Below, piece after piece: positions 44,154-52,464 of a DNA stretch of 54,560 nucleotides. Below the pieces are notes generated by a model. It was not told the DNA's origin. It did no database searches and was given only the letters and a program-made list of their open reading frames with translations. Numbering within the stretch: the first letter of the stretch is position 1; the number at the start of each line of letters is the position of its first letter. Position numbers and translations under genes: made by a program. The stretch comes from Aurantibacter sp042094015 (GTDB taxonomy: Bacteria > Bacteroidota > Bacteroidia > Flavobacteriales > Flavobacteriaceae): positions 1-54,560 of the forward strand of contig NZ_JBELDZ010000006.1 of assembly GCF_042094015.1 (NCBI RefSeq). The letters are read 5' to 3'.

Positions 44154-46376
44154 TTAAAACCAATAACCTAAATTAAAAAACCAATAATTTCTATGTGTAT
44201 CTGGAGAGTAAGTGTATTTAATTTCTACTGGTCCTAAAAAAGAATCGTACCCATAACCAAAGGCATAGCCTGTATAGCTAGGAATACTTAACCAATTAGA
44301 TGTTTTAAATAAATCATTTTCTACATTAGCATAATTTGCAGATAGTATTATGTGGTTTTTTTTAAAAACCTGATAATCTAAATCAACATTTCCCATAATA
44401 TAACTGTCTGCGCTTATGTTTAAATAGTCATGTCCATAAAAAGATTTAAAATTATTTATAAAATTATTTCCATAACCACCAAGTGCAAAATTTAGTGAGT
44501 TGTTATTTTCTGCGTTTATTGTTAGTCCAGCCGAACTACTTAACCTAAAAGATAATTTCTTTATTGGCGATATAGCATAACTTAATGCTGCGTTATAAAT
44601 AGAAAATGGTGTGAAATTGTTATTATAGTCTGAAGAAAAAGCATAATAATTTGCATTTGCATTAAACAAAACACCTTTACTTGGAAAGAAACGATTATCG
44701 AAAGTATCGAAGCTTATTTGTCCAAATGCGCTAAAAAGACTACTGTTTTCAAATGTTGTTTTAAGTTGCGAAGTACTTGAGACTATTGTTTCTGAATTAA
44801 TTTCTAATTTTTTATGTTCCAAACCTAACCTAAGCGGAAAGTTTTTTCGAAACTGAGTTTGAACAAAAAACTGATTAGTTATATCGCTATATTTTATATT
44901 TAATTTATTAACGTTAGTGTTTGCTAGATTAGCTTCGCTTAAAAAATTTTGTGCGCTTATATTTTGCTCAAACTCACTATACCTAGAATTAACACCTAAA
45001 CTCCAATAAACTCCTTTATCAATAAAATAGTTAAAATTATATCGAATATTATCACCAAAAATAAGATCTAATGAGGCTATATCATTTTTAAATAATAATT
45101 TTTTCTTGGTTAAATTTAAAAGCAATCCTGTTTCATATAAACCGTCGTAATGCAGTGCTATTCTTAACAGGGTTTTCTTGTTTGACTCTACTGTATTTAC
45201 ATACAAATCATAACCGTCTTTATTGTTTTTAAATTCATAAAAAAAACTTTCAAAATTATTGGTTGCAATTAAATTGTTTGTGCCTTTGTTAAATTTATCG
45301 AAACTTATTTTTGAATTCTGTTCTAATTTTAATTTACTTCTTATATAAGATGTTGTATAATTTTCTTTTCCTGAAATAATAATATTTTTTATGTTTAAAC
45401 TATCCGGTGTTTTTTTTATTTCAAATTTATTTGTCTGGTGTTTTGGTTTTAGTATTAATAGTTTTTTTACTTGTTTTAAGGCTGCTTTTTCTCCTTCTAA
45501 AATAATTTTTTCTCCATCACTAAAACTTACTAAGTTAAAACTTGTAATGTCTGGTTTAATATAAACATCTGTCTTTTTAGACTTGATTTTCATATTATTA
45601 ATTGTTCTAAAATTATTAATTTGAAATAATATTTCTGGTGCAGAAGATAAATCTGTTCTATTTGCTAAACCATCTTGAACATCTACGCCAATAATTACAT
45701 CCATTCCTTTTGCTTTAAGCTCGTCTAGAGGGTAATTATTTACCACACCACCATCTATAAGTAACTCGTTATTTATAAGTACTGGTTGAAATAAAGAAGG
45801 TAAAGCACTACTAGCTTTTACCGCTAAAGGCAAGTTGCCAGAATCTAAAACAACTTGTGTGCCATTTTCTACATTGGTAGCGATACAAAAAAATGGAATT
45901 GGTAATTTAGAAAAATCTGTTATGTTACTGTTTGGCAACATCAACCTTGTTAATATATTAAATATGTTTTGGCCTCTAGATAAAGCTGTTGGCAGCTTAA
46001 CTTTAAAATTATCAAATGGTAAAGTTATAGCATACCTTTCCGAGTTTTCTCTTTCATAAGTTGTTTTAGCTTCTCTTGGAATATTATCCTGAATTAAATC
46101 GTCAAAATTTATTCTTTTGAAAATAGAGTCTAACTGCTTACCAGAATATCCGGAAGCGTACAAAGAACCAATAACCGCACCCATACTAGTACCAGCAACA
46201 TAATCTATTTTAACACCTAAACTATCTATAACTTTTAACGCACCAATATGAGCAAATCCTTTTGCGCCGCCACCACTAAGTACTAATCCAATTTTTTGAT
46301 CTTCAGTTTCAGAGGTTTGAGCCCTACTTAATGTAAAACTTAATGTTAGTATTAATATTAATAAAACCTGCTTCAT
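44154..46376 (-). CDS. patatin-like phospholipase with outer-membrane barrel (PlpD/type Vd-like)
   Basis: The 740-residue protein has a signal peptide (1-19), a patatin domain with the GGGAKGFAHIG oxyanion loop, the GTSMG nucleophile elbow (Ser near 63) and the DGG dyad partner (LLIDGGVVNNYP), a POTRA-like segment (about 325-400) and a C-terminal 16-strand-type barrel ending in FNLGYWF. The whole matches the patatin autotransporter (type Vd) layout. It may release or display a lipid esterase at the cell surface. Its start directly follows the uvrC stop. Confidence 0.9.
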   Translation of the reverse strand: MKQVLLILILTLSFTLSRAQTSETEDQKIGLVLSGGGAKGFAHIGALKVIDSLGVKIDYVAGTSMGAVIGSLYASGYSGKQLDSIFKRINFDDLIQDNIPREAKTTYERENSERYAITLPFDNFKVKLPTALSRGQNIFNILTRLMLPNSNITDFSKLPIPFFCIATNVENGTQVVLDSGNLPLAVKASSALPSLFQPVLINNELLIDGGVVNNYPLDELKAKGMDVIIGVDVQDGLANRTDLSSAPEILFQINNFRTINNMKIKSKKTDVYIKPDITSFNLVSFSDGEKIILEGEKAALKQVKKLLILKPKHQTNKFEIKKTPDSLNIKNIIISGKENYTTSYIRSKLKLEQNSKISFDKFNKGTNNLIATNNFESFFYEFKNNKDGYDLYVNTVESNKKTLLRIALHYDGLYETGLLLNLTKKKLLFKNDIASLDLIFGDNIRYNFNYFIDKGVYWSLGVNSRYSEFEQNISAQNFLSEANLANTNVNKLNIKYSDITNQFFVQTQFRKNFPLRLGLEHKKLEINSETIVSSTSQLKTTFENSSLFSAFGQISFDTFDNRFFPSKGVLFNANANYYAFSSDYNNNFTPFSIYNAALSYAISPIKKLSFRLSSSAGLTINAENNNSLNFALGGYGNNFINNFKSFYGHDYLNISADSYIMGNVDLDYQVFKKNHIILSANYANVENDLFKTSNWLSIPSYTGYAFGYGYDSFLGPVEIKYTYSPDTHRNYWFFNLGYWF

Positions 46377-48167
46377 TTAATTTTTATGAAAATACTTATA
46401 TATTTTTTGTGCTCTTGCTAACCCCACTACCGCTTCTAATTCATCTAATTTTGCTTTAGAAATACGCTTATTCGATTTAAAAACTTTTATTAAATCTACA
46501 ATTGTTTTTTCTCCTATACCGGAAATAGATTCCATTTCTGATATTAGAGCTCCTTTACTTCTTCTATTACGATGGTGTTCTATTCCAAACCTATGTGCTT
46601 CGTTTCTTAACTGCTGTATTATTTTAAGTGTTTCACTTTTTTTGTCTAAATATAATGGAATTGGATCATCTGGGTAAAATAACTCTTCTAAACGCTTTGC
46701 AATTCCGATAATCGCAATTTTTCCTCTTAAATTTAAAACATCTAAGCTTTTTAGAGCAGAAGATAGCTGTCCTTTTCCTCCATCAATAATTATTAATTGT
46801 GGTAAAGGTTTTTTTTCTTCTAACAAACGTTTATATCGTCTAAAAACAACTTCTTCCATACTGGCGAAATCGTCTGGTCCAACTACTGTTTTTATATTAA
46901 AATTTCTATATTCTTTTTTACTTGGTTTCCCGTTTTTAAAAACCACACAAGCTGCAACAGGATTTGTTCCTTGAATATTTGAATTATCAAAACACTCTAT
47001 ATGCCTTGGCTCTTCTGTTAAACGTAAATCTGTTTTCATTTGTGCCATAACTCTATTAGCATGTCTATCTGGATCTGTTATTTTAACCTGCTTAAAACGC
47101 TCTAACCTAAAATATTTTGCATTACGAATTGACAAATCTAAAATTCGTTTTTTATCACCTAATTGTGGTAAACTTACTTTTATGTTTTCGCCAACCGCTA
47201 CTTTAAAAGGCACGTAAATTTCTCGAGAATTACTATTAAAACGTTCTCTAAGTTCTATTATGGCTAATTCTAATAATTCTAAATCAGTCTCTTCAAGTTT
47301 TTTCTTGATTTCTAAAGTGTGAGAACGAATAATTGAGCCATAAGAAATTTGTAAGAAATTAACATAACCAAAACTATCATCGCTTACAATACTAAAAACA
47401 TCTACATTACTAATTTTTGAATTTATAATAGTGGATTTAGATTGATAATTTTCTAAAATAGAAATCTTTTCTTTTATACGTTGCGCAGCTTCAAACTCCA
47501 TTTGTTCAGCTAAAAGTTTCATCTGATTTTTGAAATTTCCTAAAGAACTTTTGAAATTTCCTTTTAAAATTTCTCGTATAGCGTTTATATTTTCTTGATA
47601 GTTTTGTTCTGTTTCAAGGCTTTCGCAAGCGCCTTTACAATTCCCTAAGTGATATTCTAAACACACTTTATATTTACCTGAATTTATTTTATCAATAGCC
47701 AAGTCATACTTACAGGTTCTTAATTGATATAGTCCTTTAATTAAATCTAAAAGCGTACTTACGGTTTTTGTGCTGGTGTAGGGCCCAAAATATTCACTTC
47801 CATCTTTAATTAATCTTCTGGTAGAAAAAACACGAGGAAAACGCTCTTTTTTAATGCAAATCCAAGGATAAGTTTTATCGTCCTTAAGTAATACATTATA
47901 ACGTGGTTGAAACTTTTTAATAAGGTTATTCTCTAATAAAAGTGCATCGGTTTCTGTTTCTACTACAATGTGTTTTAAATAGGCTATTTTAGATACTAGA
48001 ACCCTTGTTTTTCCACTATCATGTGTTTTTGTAAAATAAGAGCTTACACGTTTTTTAAGGCTCTTAGCTTTACCAACATAAATAATAGTATCGTTTTTAT
48101 CAAAGTATTGGTAAACTCCAGGTAAGTTTGGTAACGTTTTTAGTTGAAGTTCTAATTCTGGAGTCAT
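46377..48167 (-). CDS. uvrC: excinuclease ABC subunit C
   Basis: UvrC makes both cuts in nucleotide excision repair. The 596 residues show the GIY-YIG nuclease (GVYQYFDKNDTIIYVGKAKSLKKR), a UvrB-binding UVR region (LAEQMEFEAAQRIKEKI), the RNase-H-like C-terminal nuclease (HIECFDNSNIQG) and a helix-hairpin-helix pair near the end (ISGIGEKTIVDLI). It is complete. A promoter match lies upstream and the patatin gene follows at once. Confidence 0.97.
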   Translation of the reverse strand: MTPELELQLKTLPNLPGVYQYFDKNDTIIYVGKAKSLKKRVSSYFTKTHDSGKTRVLVSKIAYLKHIVVETETDALLLENNLIKKFQPRYNVLLKDDKTYPWICIKKERFPRVFSTRRLIKDGSEYFGPYTSTKTVSTLLDLIKGLYQLRTCKYDLAIDKINSGKYKVCLEYHLGNCKGACESLETEQNYQENINAIREILKGNFKSSLGNFKNQMKLLAEQMEFEAAQRIKEKISILENYQSKSTIINSKISNVDVFSIVSDDSFGYVNFLQISYGSIIRSHTLEIKKKLEETDLELLELAIIELRERFNSNSREIYVPFKVAVGENIKVSLPQLGDKKRILDLSIRNAKYFRLERFKQVKITDPDRHANRVMAQMKTDLRLTEEPRHIECFDNSNIQGTNPVAACVVFKNGKPSKKEYRNFNIKTVVGPDDFASMEEVVFRRYKRLLEEKKPLPQLIIIDGGKGQLSSALKSLDVLNLRGKIAIIGIAKRLEELFYPDDPIPLYLDKKSETLKIIQQLRNEAHRFGIEHHRNRRSKGALISEMESISGIGEKTIVDLIKVFKSNKRISKAKLDELEAVVGLARAQKIYKYFHKN

Positions 48168-48199
48168 CTTAAATAATTAAGCCAAGTAATAAGGTTTCT

Positions 48200-48233
48200 C
48201 AAATATAAATATTTAATTTATGCCTAACTTCAA
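48200..48233 (-). promoter_or_regulatory. promoter for uvrC (-33 TTG, 23 bases, -7 TATATTTG)
   Basis: On the minus strand TTG (complement of 48231-48233), 23 bases, then TATATTTG (complement of 48200-48207). The spacer is at the long end of the accepted 17-23 range. It lies 33 bases before uvrC. Confidence 0.5.
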
Positions 48234-48263
48234 ATTTTGCAAATCAAATCGTTAAAATTAGTA

Positions 48264-48271
48264 TAAATTTG
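48264..48271 (+). promoter_or_regulatory. -7 promoter element for the rimK cluster
   Basis: TAAATTTG matches TANNTTTG 50 bases before the start at 48322. A TTG at 48237-48239 is 24 bases upstream, one base outside the usual range. Confidence 0.45.
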
Positions 48272-48321
48272 TTTGTCTTTAATTATTGAGTAATAGTTAG
48301 CTTTAGTTTAGAAATAGTTTT

Positions 48322-48744
48322 ATGAGCAAAAAAACGATTGGAAGAGAAGATTGTATAGATTTTCCAGAATTAAATTTAAAAGGTGTGACTTGTAAAATAG
48401 ATACTGGAGCATATACAAGCTCTATACATTGCTCTAAAATTATTGAAGACGGTAATTCACTTTACTGTACGTTTTATAGTAAAGGACATCCAAATTTTAA
48501 TGGAAAAGAAGTTGTTTTTAAAAATTTTACCTTCACAGATGTAAAAAGCAGTAATGGTCATATAGAAAATCGTTATAAAATTAAAACAACTACTATTTTC
48601 TTTGGAAAAACATATAAAATAAATTTAACCTTAAGCACAAGAGATGATATGAAGTTTCCCGTGTTAATTGGAAGACAATTTCTTAAGAAAAAATTCTTAG
48701 TAGATGTTGATCTTGAAAACGAATCATTTAAACAAAAAAAATAA
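48322..48744 (+). CDS. RimB-like retropepsin-fold protease (RimK-associated)
   Basis: The 140-residue protein has the aspartyl-protease core VTCKIDTGAYTSSIHC with Asp27-Thr28-Gly29-Ala30, and a late segment PVLIGRQFLKKKFLVDVDL. It matches the family once called ATP-dependent zinc protease (PF05618) and now retropepsin-like, of which RimB of Pseudomonas is one. These genes travel with rimK and are thought to remove or trim the residues RimK adds. It shares one base with the rimK start region, so translation is coupled. One-domain, no signal, so cytoplasmic. Confidence 0.9.
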   Translation: MSKKTIGREDCIDFPELNLKGVTCKIDTGAYTSSIHCSKIIEDGNSLYCTFYSKGHPNFNGKEVVFKNFTFTDVKSSNGHIENRYKIKTTTIFFGKTYKINLTLSTRDDMKFPVLIGRQFLKKKFLVDVDLENESFKQKK

Positions 48745-49622
48745 TGAACATTGTAATTTTATCACGTAATGCCAACTTGTATTCAACAAACCGTATTATT
48801 GAAGAGGCAGAAAAAGCAGGTCACAGAGTAGAAGTTATAGATCCTTTACAATGCGATATTATAATTGAAAAAGAAAAACCAACAATTTTTTACAAAGACA
48901 GACATTTAGACTACGTGGATGCTGTTATTCCTAGAATTGGTGCTTCTGTTACTTTTTATGGTTGTGCTGTTGTTAGGCAATTTGAAATGATGAATGTTTT
49001 TACAACAGTTACTAGCGATGCTATATTAAACTCAAGAGATAAGCTAAAAAGTTTACAGCGCCTAAGTAAAAAGGGAATAGGAATGCCAAAAACCGTTTTC
49101 ACCAACTATTCTAGAGATGCTCGAGAGGTTATTGAACATGTTGGTGGCGCACCAGTTATTATTAAATTATTAGAAGGAACTCAAGGATTAGGAGTTGTTT
49201 TAGCAGAAACAAAAAGTGCTGCTGAATCTGTTTTAGAAGCCTTTAATGGCCTACAAGCAAGAGTGATTGTACAAGAGTTTATTAAAGAAGCAAAAGGTGC
49301 AGATTTACGTGCTTTGGTTGTAGACGGACAGGTTGTTGGTGCTATGAAACGTCAAGGAAAAGAAGGTGAATTTAGGTCTAACTTACATAGAGGTGGATCT
49401 GCAAACATTGTTAAGTTAGATGAAAGCGAACTAAAACTTGCAATGAAAGCAGCAGAAGCACTAAAACTACCGGTTTGTGGAGTAGATATGCTTCAATCTG
49501 AACGTGGTCCTTTATTATTAGAGGTAAATTCTACACCAGGCTTAGAAGGTATAGAAAAAGCCACAGGAAGAAATATTGCAAAGAGCTTAATTAAATTTAT
49601 AGAGCGTAACACTAAGTCTTAA
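48744..49622 (+). CDS. rimK: RimK alpha-L-glutamate ligase (ATP-grasp)
   Basis: RimK adds glutamate residues to the C-terminus of ribosomal protein S6 in E. coli and can form free poly-alpha-glutamate. The 292 residues (E. coli: 300) align well by eye: ILSRNANLYSTNRI, DAVIPRIGASVTFYG, VKLLEGTQGLGVVLAETKSAA-like block, KEGEFRSNLHRGG and LLEVNSTPGLEGIE. It starts at the stop of the protease gene and is followed after three bases by an aspartoacylase-type hydrolase. Whether the target is S6 or another molecule is not known. Confidence 0.95.
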   Translation: MNIVILSRNANLYSTNRIIEEAEKAGHRVEVIDPLQCDIIIEKEKPTIFYKDRHLDYVDAVIPRIGASVTFYGCAVVRQFEMMNVFTTVTSDAILNSRDKLKSLQRLSKKGIGMPKTVFTNYSRDAREVIEHVGGAPVIIKLLEGTQGLGVVLAETKSAAESVLEAFNGLQARVIVQEFIKEAKGADLRALVVDGQVVGAMKRQGKEGEFRSNLHRGGSANIVKLDESELKLAMKAAEALKLPVCGVDMLQSERGPLLLEVNSTPGLEGIEKATGRNIAKSLIKFIERNTKS

Positions 49623-49625
49623 GTT

Positions 49626-50603
49626 ATGATATATCCAAATGGTATTTTAAATATCCTTGGTAAGGCTATTAAAAAAGGAGAATCTGCAGAAGCTAAGTTT
49701 AGTGTCGCTAAATTACACACAAACACAACTGTAGATGTTCCGGTAATCATCCATAGATCGAAAAAACCTGGTCCTACAGTTCTATTTACCGCAGGAATTC
49801 ATGGTGATGAGGTTAATGGCATTGAAATAGTAAGGCAGCTCATTTCAAAAAGTGTTAATAAACCTAAAATTGGAACTATTATTTGTATGCCAGTTATAAA
49901 TATTTTTGGTTTTATAAATTTACAGCGCGAATTTCCTGATGGTCGTGATTTAAACCGAATGTTTCCTGGTAGTAAAACTGGATCTTTAGCAGGTAGAGTT
50001 GCACATCATTTAATGAATGAAGTTATTCCGAAAGTAGATTATATTGTAGACTTCCATACTGGTGGCGCAAACCGTTTTAATGCAGCACAAATTAGAATTC
50101 AAGCAGGAAATTCTCAACACGATGCTTTTGCCTCAATATTTGCAGCTCCTTTTGTTTTATATTCTAAAAACATTAGAAAAACCTTCAGGAACGCATGTAA
50201 TAAACTTGAAATACCTGTTATTCTTTTTGAAGGAGGAAAGTCTTTGTCTTTAGATAAAGAAATTACTAAAATTGGAGTAGAAGGTTCTACACGTTTTTTA
50301 AGTCATTTAGGAATGTTAGAAGATACACATGAAGTTCCTTTAGCACAAAAGCCTGTTTTTGTAGAAGAAAGTAAATGGCTTAGAGCTAAATACTCTGGTA
50401 TGTTTAAAACTGTTTTTAATGTTAATACTTATGTAGAAAAAGGTCAAATATTGGGGTTTATAACAGATCCTTTTGGGAAACTTAATCACGCAGTAAAAGC
50501 AACATATTCTGGTTATTTAATTAATGTAAACGAAACACCAATTGTTTATCAAGGTGATGCTTTATTTCACATTACCTCTAAACTAAAAGAGACTAATGAC
50601 TAA
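49626..50603 (+). CDS. succinylglutamate desuccinylase/aspartoacylase family zinc hydrolase
   Basis: The 325-residue M14-type hydrolase has the zinc motif His-x-x-Glu in AGIHGDEVNG, a third ligand His in VDFHTGG, DGRDLNRMFPG, and the catalytic Glu in ILFEGG. A C-terminal beta domain (about 235-320) ends the protein. The family cuts acyl or amino-acid groups from amino acids or peptides. Standing after rimK, it may remove glutamate from a RimK product. Its end overlaps the next gene by eight bases. Confidence 0.9.
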   Translation: MIYPNGILNILGKAIKKGESAEAKFSVAKLHTNTTVDVPVIIHRSKKPGPTVLFTAGIHGDEVNGIEIVRQLISKSVNKPKIGTIICMPVINIFGFINLQREFPDGRDLNRMFPGSKTGSLAGRVAHHLMNEVIPKVDYIVDFHTGGANRFNAAQIRIQAGNSQHDAFASIFAAPFVLYSKNIRKTFRNACNKLEIPVILFEGGKSLSLDKEITKIGVEGSTRFLSHLGMLEDTHEVPLAQKPVFVEESKWLRAKYSGMFKTVFNVNTYVEKGQILGFITDPFGKLNHAVKATYSGYLINVNETPIVYQGDALFHITSKLKETND

Positions 50604-51159
50604 AGCCGAATTACGTAAATCTTACAAATCTAAACGCGTAGCTTTAACTCATAATCAAATTGAAGATCTTAGTGTTGCAATTGCAAATCAGATTTTACAA
50701 TTGCAGATTTGGGATAAAGAATATTATCACGTTTTTTTACCTATAGTAAATCAAAAGGAGATTAATACTGAATATCTTTTACACGTATTACAAGGAAAAG
50801 ACAAACATTGTATTATTTCTAAAAGTGATTTTAAAGCGTTTAAAATGACTAATTTTTTACTTCAAGATAATACTAAAATAGTTGTTAATAGTTATGGAAT
50901 TCCAGAACCTGTTAATGGCATAGAAATAGATAATTCTAAAATTGAAGTGGTTTTTATTCCGCTTTTAGCTTACGATATTAAAGGAAATCGTGTTGGTTAC
51001 GGAAAAGGTTTTTACGATCGTTTTTTATCTGAATGTAATCCTAATTGCATAAAAATTGGTCTATCTTTTTATAAACCTGAAGAAGATATTAAAGGCGTTT
51101 TAAAAACTGATATTAAACTCGATTATTGTGTTACGCCAAATGCCATTTTTGAGTTTTAG
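50596..51159 (+). CDS. 5-formyltetrahydrofolate cyclo-ligase
   Basis: The enzyme uses ATP to turn 5-formyl-THF into 5,10-methenyl-THF, returning a stored folate to the one-carbon pool. The 187 residues match the family: an N-terminal Arg/Lys-rich helix (MTKAELRKSYKSKR), the substrate-binding middle, and the hallmark VFIPLLAYDIKGNRVGYGKGFYDRFL. It overlaps the aspartoacylase-type gene by eight bases, so it is in the same operon as rimK. Confidence 0.95.
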   Translation: MTKAELRKSYKSKRVALTHNQIEDLSVAIANQILQLQIWDKEYYHVFLPIVNQKEINTEYLLHVLQGKDKHCIISKSDFKAFKMTNFLLQDNTKIVVNSYGIPEPVNGIEIDNSKIEVVFIPLLAYDIKGNRVGYGKGFYDRFLSECNPNCIKIGLSFYKPEEDIKGVLKTDIKLDYCVTPNAIFEF

Positions 51160-51197
51160 TTTGTCTTTTTTTAATACGAAAATTAAAACCCGCTATC

Positions 51198-51278
51198 TAG
51201 TCATTTCGACGAATGAGAAATCGCATAGGAGTAATTACGTGAACTTAGTGTGTGATATCTCCTTCGTCGATATGACTA
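51198..51278. repeat. REP-like long imperfect palindrome in convergent gap
   Basis: Arms 51198-51225 and 51251-51278 are inverted copies matching at 24 of 28 positions, starting TAGTCAT and rich in TCGACGA. They surround a 25-base loop in the gap between the cyclo-ligase and lspA stops. The TCATTTCGACGAA...GAGAAATC pattern resembles a repeat I recall in other Bacteroidota. The hairpin could also stop transcription from both sides. Confidence 0.7.
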
Positions 51279-51285
51279 ATGTGTT

Positions 51286-51906
51286 TTACTCACTAGGAAA
51301 CGCCTTTCTGTTCCAGAAAATTAAAATACAAAACCCAATACTGATAGCAACATCTGCTATATTAAAAACAGGTTCGAAAAATGTAAAATATTGCCCGCCA
51401 ATACTTGGAATCCATTGTGGTAAATAACCTTTCCACAACGGGAAATATAACATATCTACTACATTACCATGTAAAAGTGTATCATATCCGCCTTCTGTAG
51501 CTAAAAATGATGCAGTTTGTGTTGTGCTGTCGTTAAATAAAACACCATAAAACACAGAATCTATAATGTTTCCTAATGCACCAGCAAAAACAAAAATAAG
51601 TGCAATTACTAATATTTTTGGACCTTCTTTTTTTATTGTTTGTTGCAACCAATAGCCAATACCAACAATTGCAAACAGTCTAAAAACAGTTAAACATGTT
51701 TTTGCTGTTCTATCTTCTATAAATGGAAAAATGTCACTTAACTTAGTTCCCCAAGCCATTCCTTTATTTTCTACAAAATAAATTTTAAACCAATTAAAAA
51801 CTTGAACATCTTCGCCTAAAATAAAATGTGTTTTCACATAAATTTTAGAAATCTGGTCTAAAAGTAATATGAGAATAATAAAAAATGTCGCTTTTTTTAA
51901 AGACAT
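51286..51906 (-). CDS. lspA: lipoprotein signal peptidase
   Basis: LspA cleaves the signal peptide of lipoproteins after lipid attachment at the inner membrane; this genome needs it for SprE and the others here. The 206 residues have four membrane helices and the catalytic aspartates in GALGNIIDS and VFNIADVAIS. It is longer than the usual 160-170 because of an insert between those motifs (about residues 125-160), as is common in Bacteroidota. It follows the DksA-like gene after 173 bases. Confidence 0.94.
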   Translation of the reverse strand: MSLKKATFFIILILLLDQISKIYVKTHFILGEDVQVFNWFKIYFVENKGMAWGTKLSDIFPFIEDRTAKTCLTVFRLFAIVGIGYWLQQTIKKEGPKILVIALIFVFAGALGNIIDSVFYGVLFNDSTTQTASFLATEGGYDTLLHGNVVDMLYFPLWKGYLPQWIPSIGGQYFTFFEPVFNIADVAISIGFCILIFWNRKAFPSE

Positions 51907-51927
51907 AAATTCATTGTTTGAAATAAG

Positions 51928-52052
51928 AACAGGTTATCTAAAGTTTTTAAAATCATTAAAATTCCTTTTAAGATTTAAAATTAATAATCTAAAAGAGGTT
52001 TCGACTGCGCTCAACCTGACATTAGAAAATTAATACTTTTAGATAACCTGTT
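51928..52052. repeat. perfect 15-base inverted repeat enclosing a REP-like element (possible split terminator)
   Basis: AACAGGTTATCTAAA at 51928-51942 and its exact complement at 52038-52052 lie 95 bases apart, between the DksA-like gene and lspA. Inside, 51995-52020 holds GAGGTT...AACCTGAC around TCGACTGCGCTC, a GC-rich motif foreign to the local AT-rich sequence. The arms alone would make a good hairpin for the end of the ileS-dksA operon. Confidence 0.7.
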
Positions 52053-52079
52053 TATTCGTTTTAGCAAGTATTAAAATAC

Positions 52080-52460
52080 TTATTGCATATTTTTTGCTTC
52101 AATACTTAATGTAGCGTGAGGCACTATTTTTAAACGTTCTGTATTTATTAATTTTCCTGTAACACGACAAATACCGTATGTTTTATTTTCAATACGAATT
52201 AGCGCATTCTTTAAATCACGAATAAACTTCTCTTGTCTAATTGCCAATTGGCTATTTCGTTCTTTACTCATTACAGCACTACCATCATCAAACGACTTAA
52301 ACGTTGGAGATGTATCTTCTGTACCGTTATTGTGATCGTTCATATAAGCACTCTTAATCAATTCTAAATCACGGTTTGCGTGCTCTATTTTGTCTAAGAC
52401 AATTACTTTAAATTCTGCTAAATGCTCGTCTGAATATCTTTCTGTTGTTTCTGAGGCCAT
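52080..52460 (-). CDS. TraR/DksA-family protein with degenerate zinc finger
   Basis: The 126-residue protein has an N-terminal coiled coil (about 8-90) and a C-terminal finger region YGICRVTGKLINTERLKIVPHATLSIEAK. DksA-type proteins bind RNA polymerase through the secondary channel and act with ppGpp. The four-cysteine finger is reduced to Cys98; the other positions are Thr101, Ser119 and Ala122. I recall similar Flavobacteria proteins with this form. It starts four bases after ileS, so it is co-transcribed with it. Confidence 0.9.
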   Translation of the reverse strand: MASETTERYSDEHLAEFKVIVLDKIEHANRDLELIKSAYMNDHNNGTEDTSPTFKSFDDGSAVMSKERNSQLAIRQEKFIRDLKNALIRIENKTYGICRVTGKLINTERLKIVPHATLSIEAKNMQ

Positions 52461-52464
52461 ATTT

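Noticed and set aside
51128..51427. Plus-strand open frame across the cyclo-ligase end and lspA
   Set aside because: It runs through the palindrome at 51198-51278 and antisense to lspA; no family resemblance.
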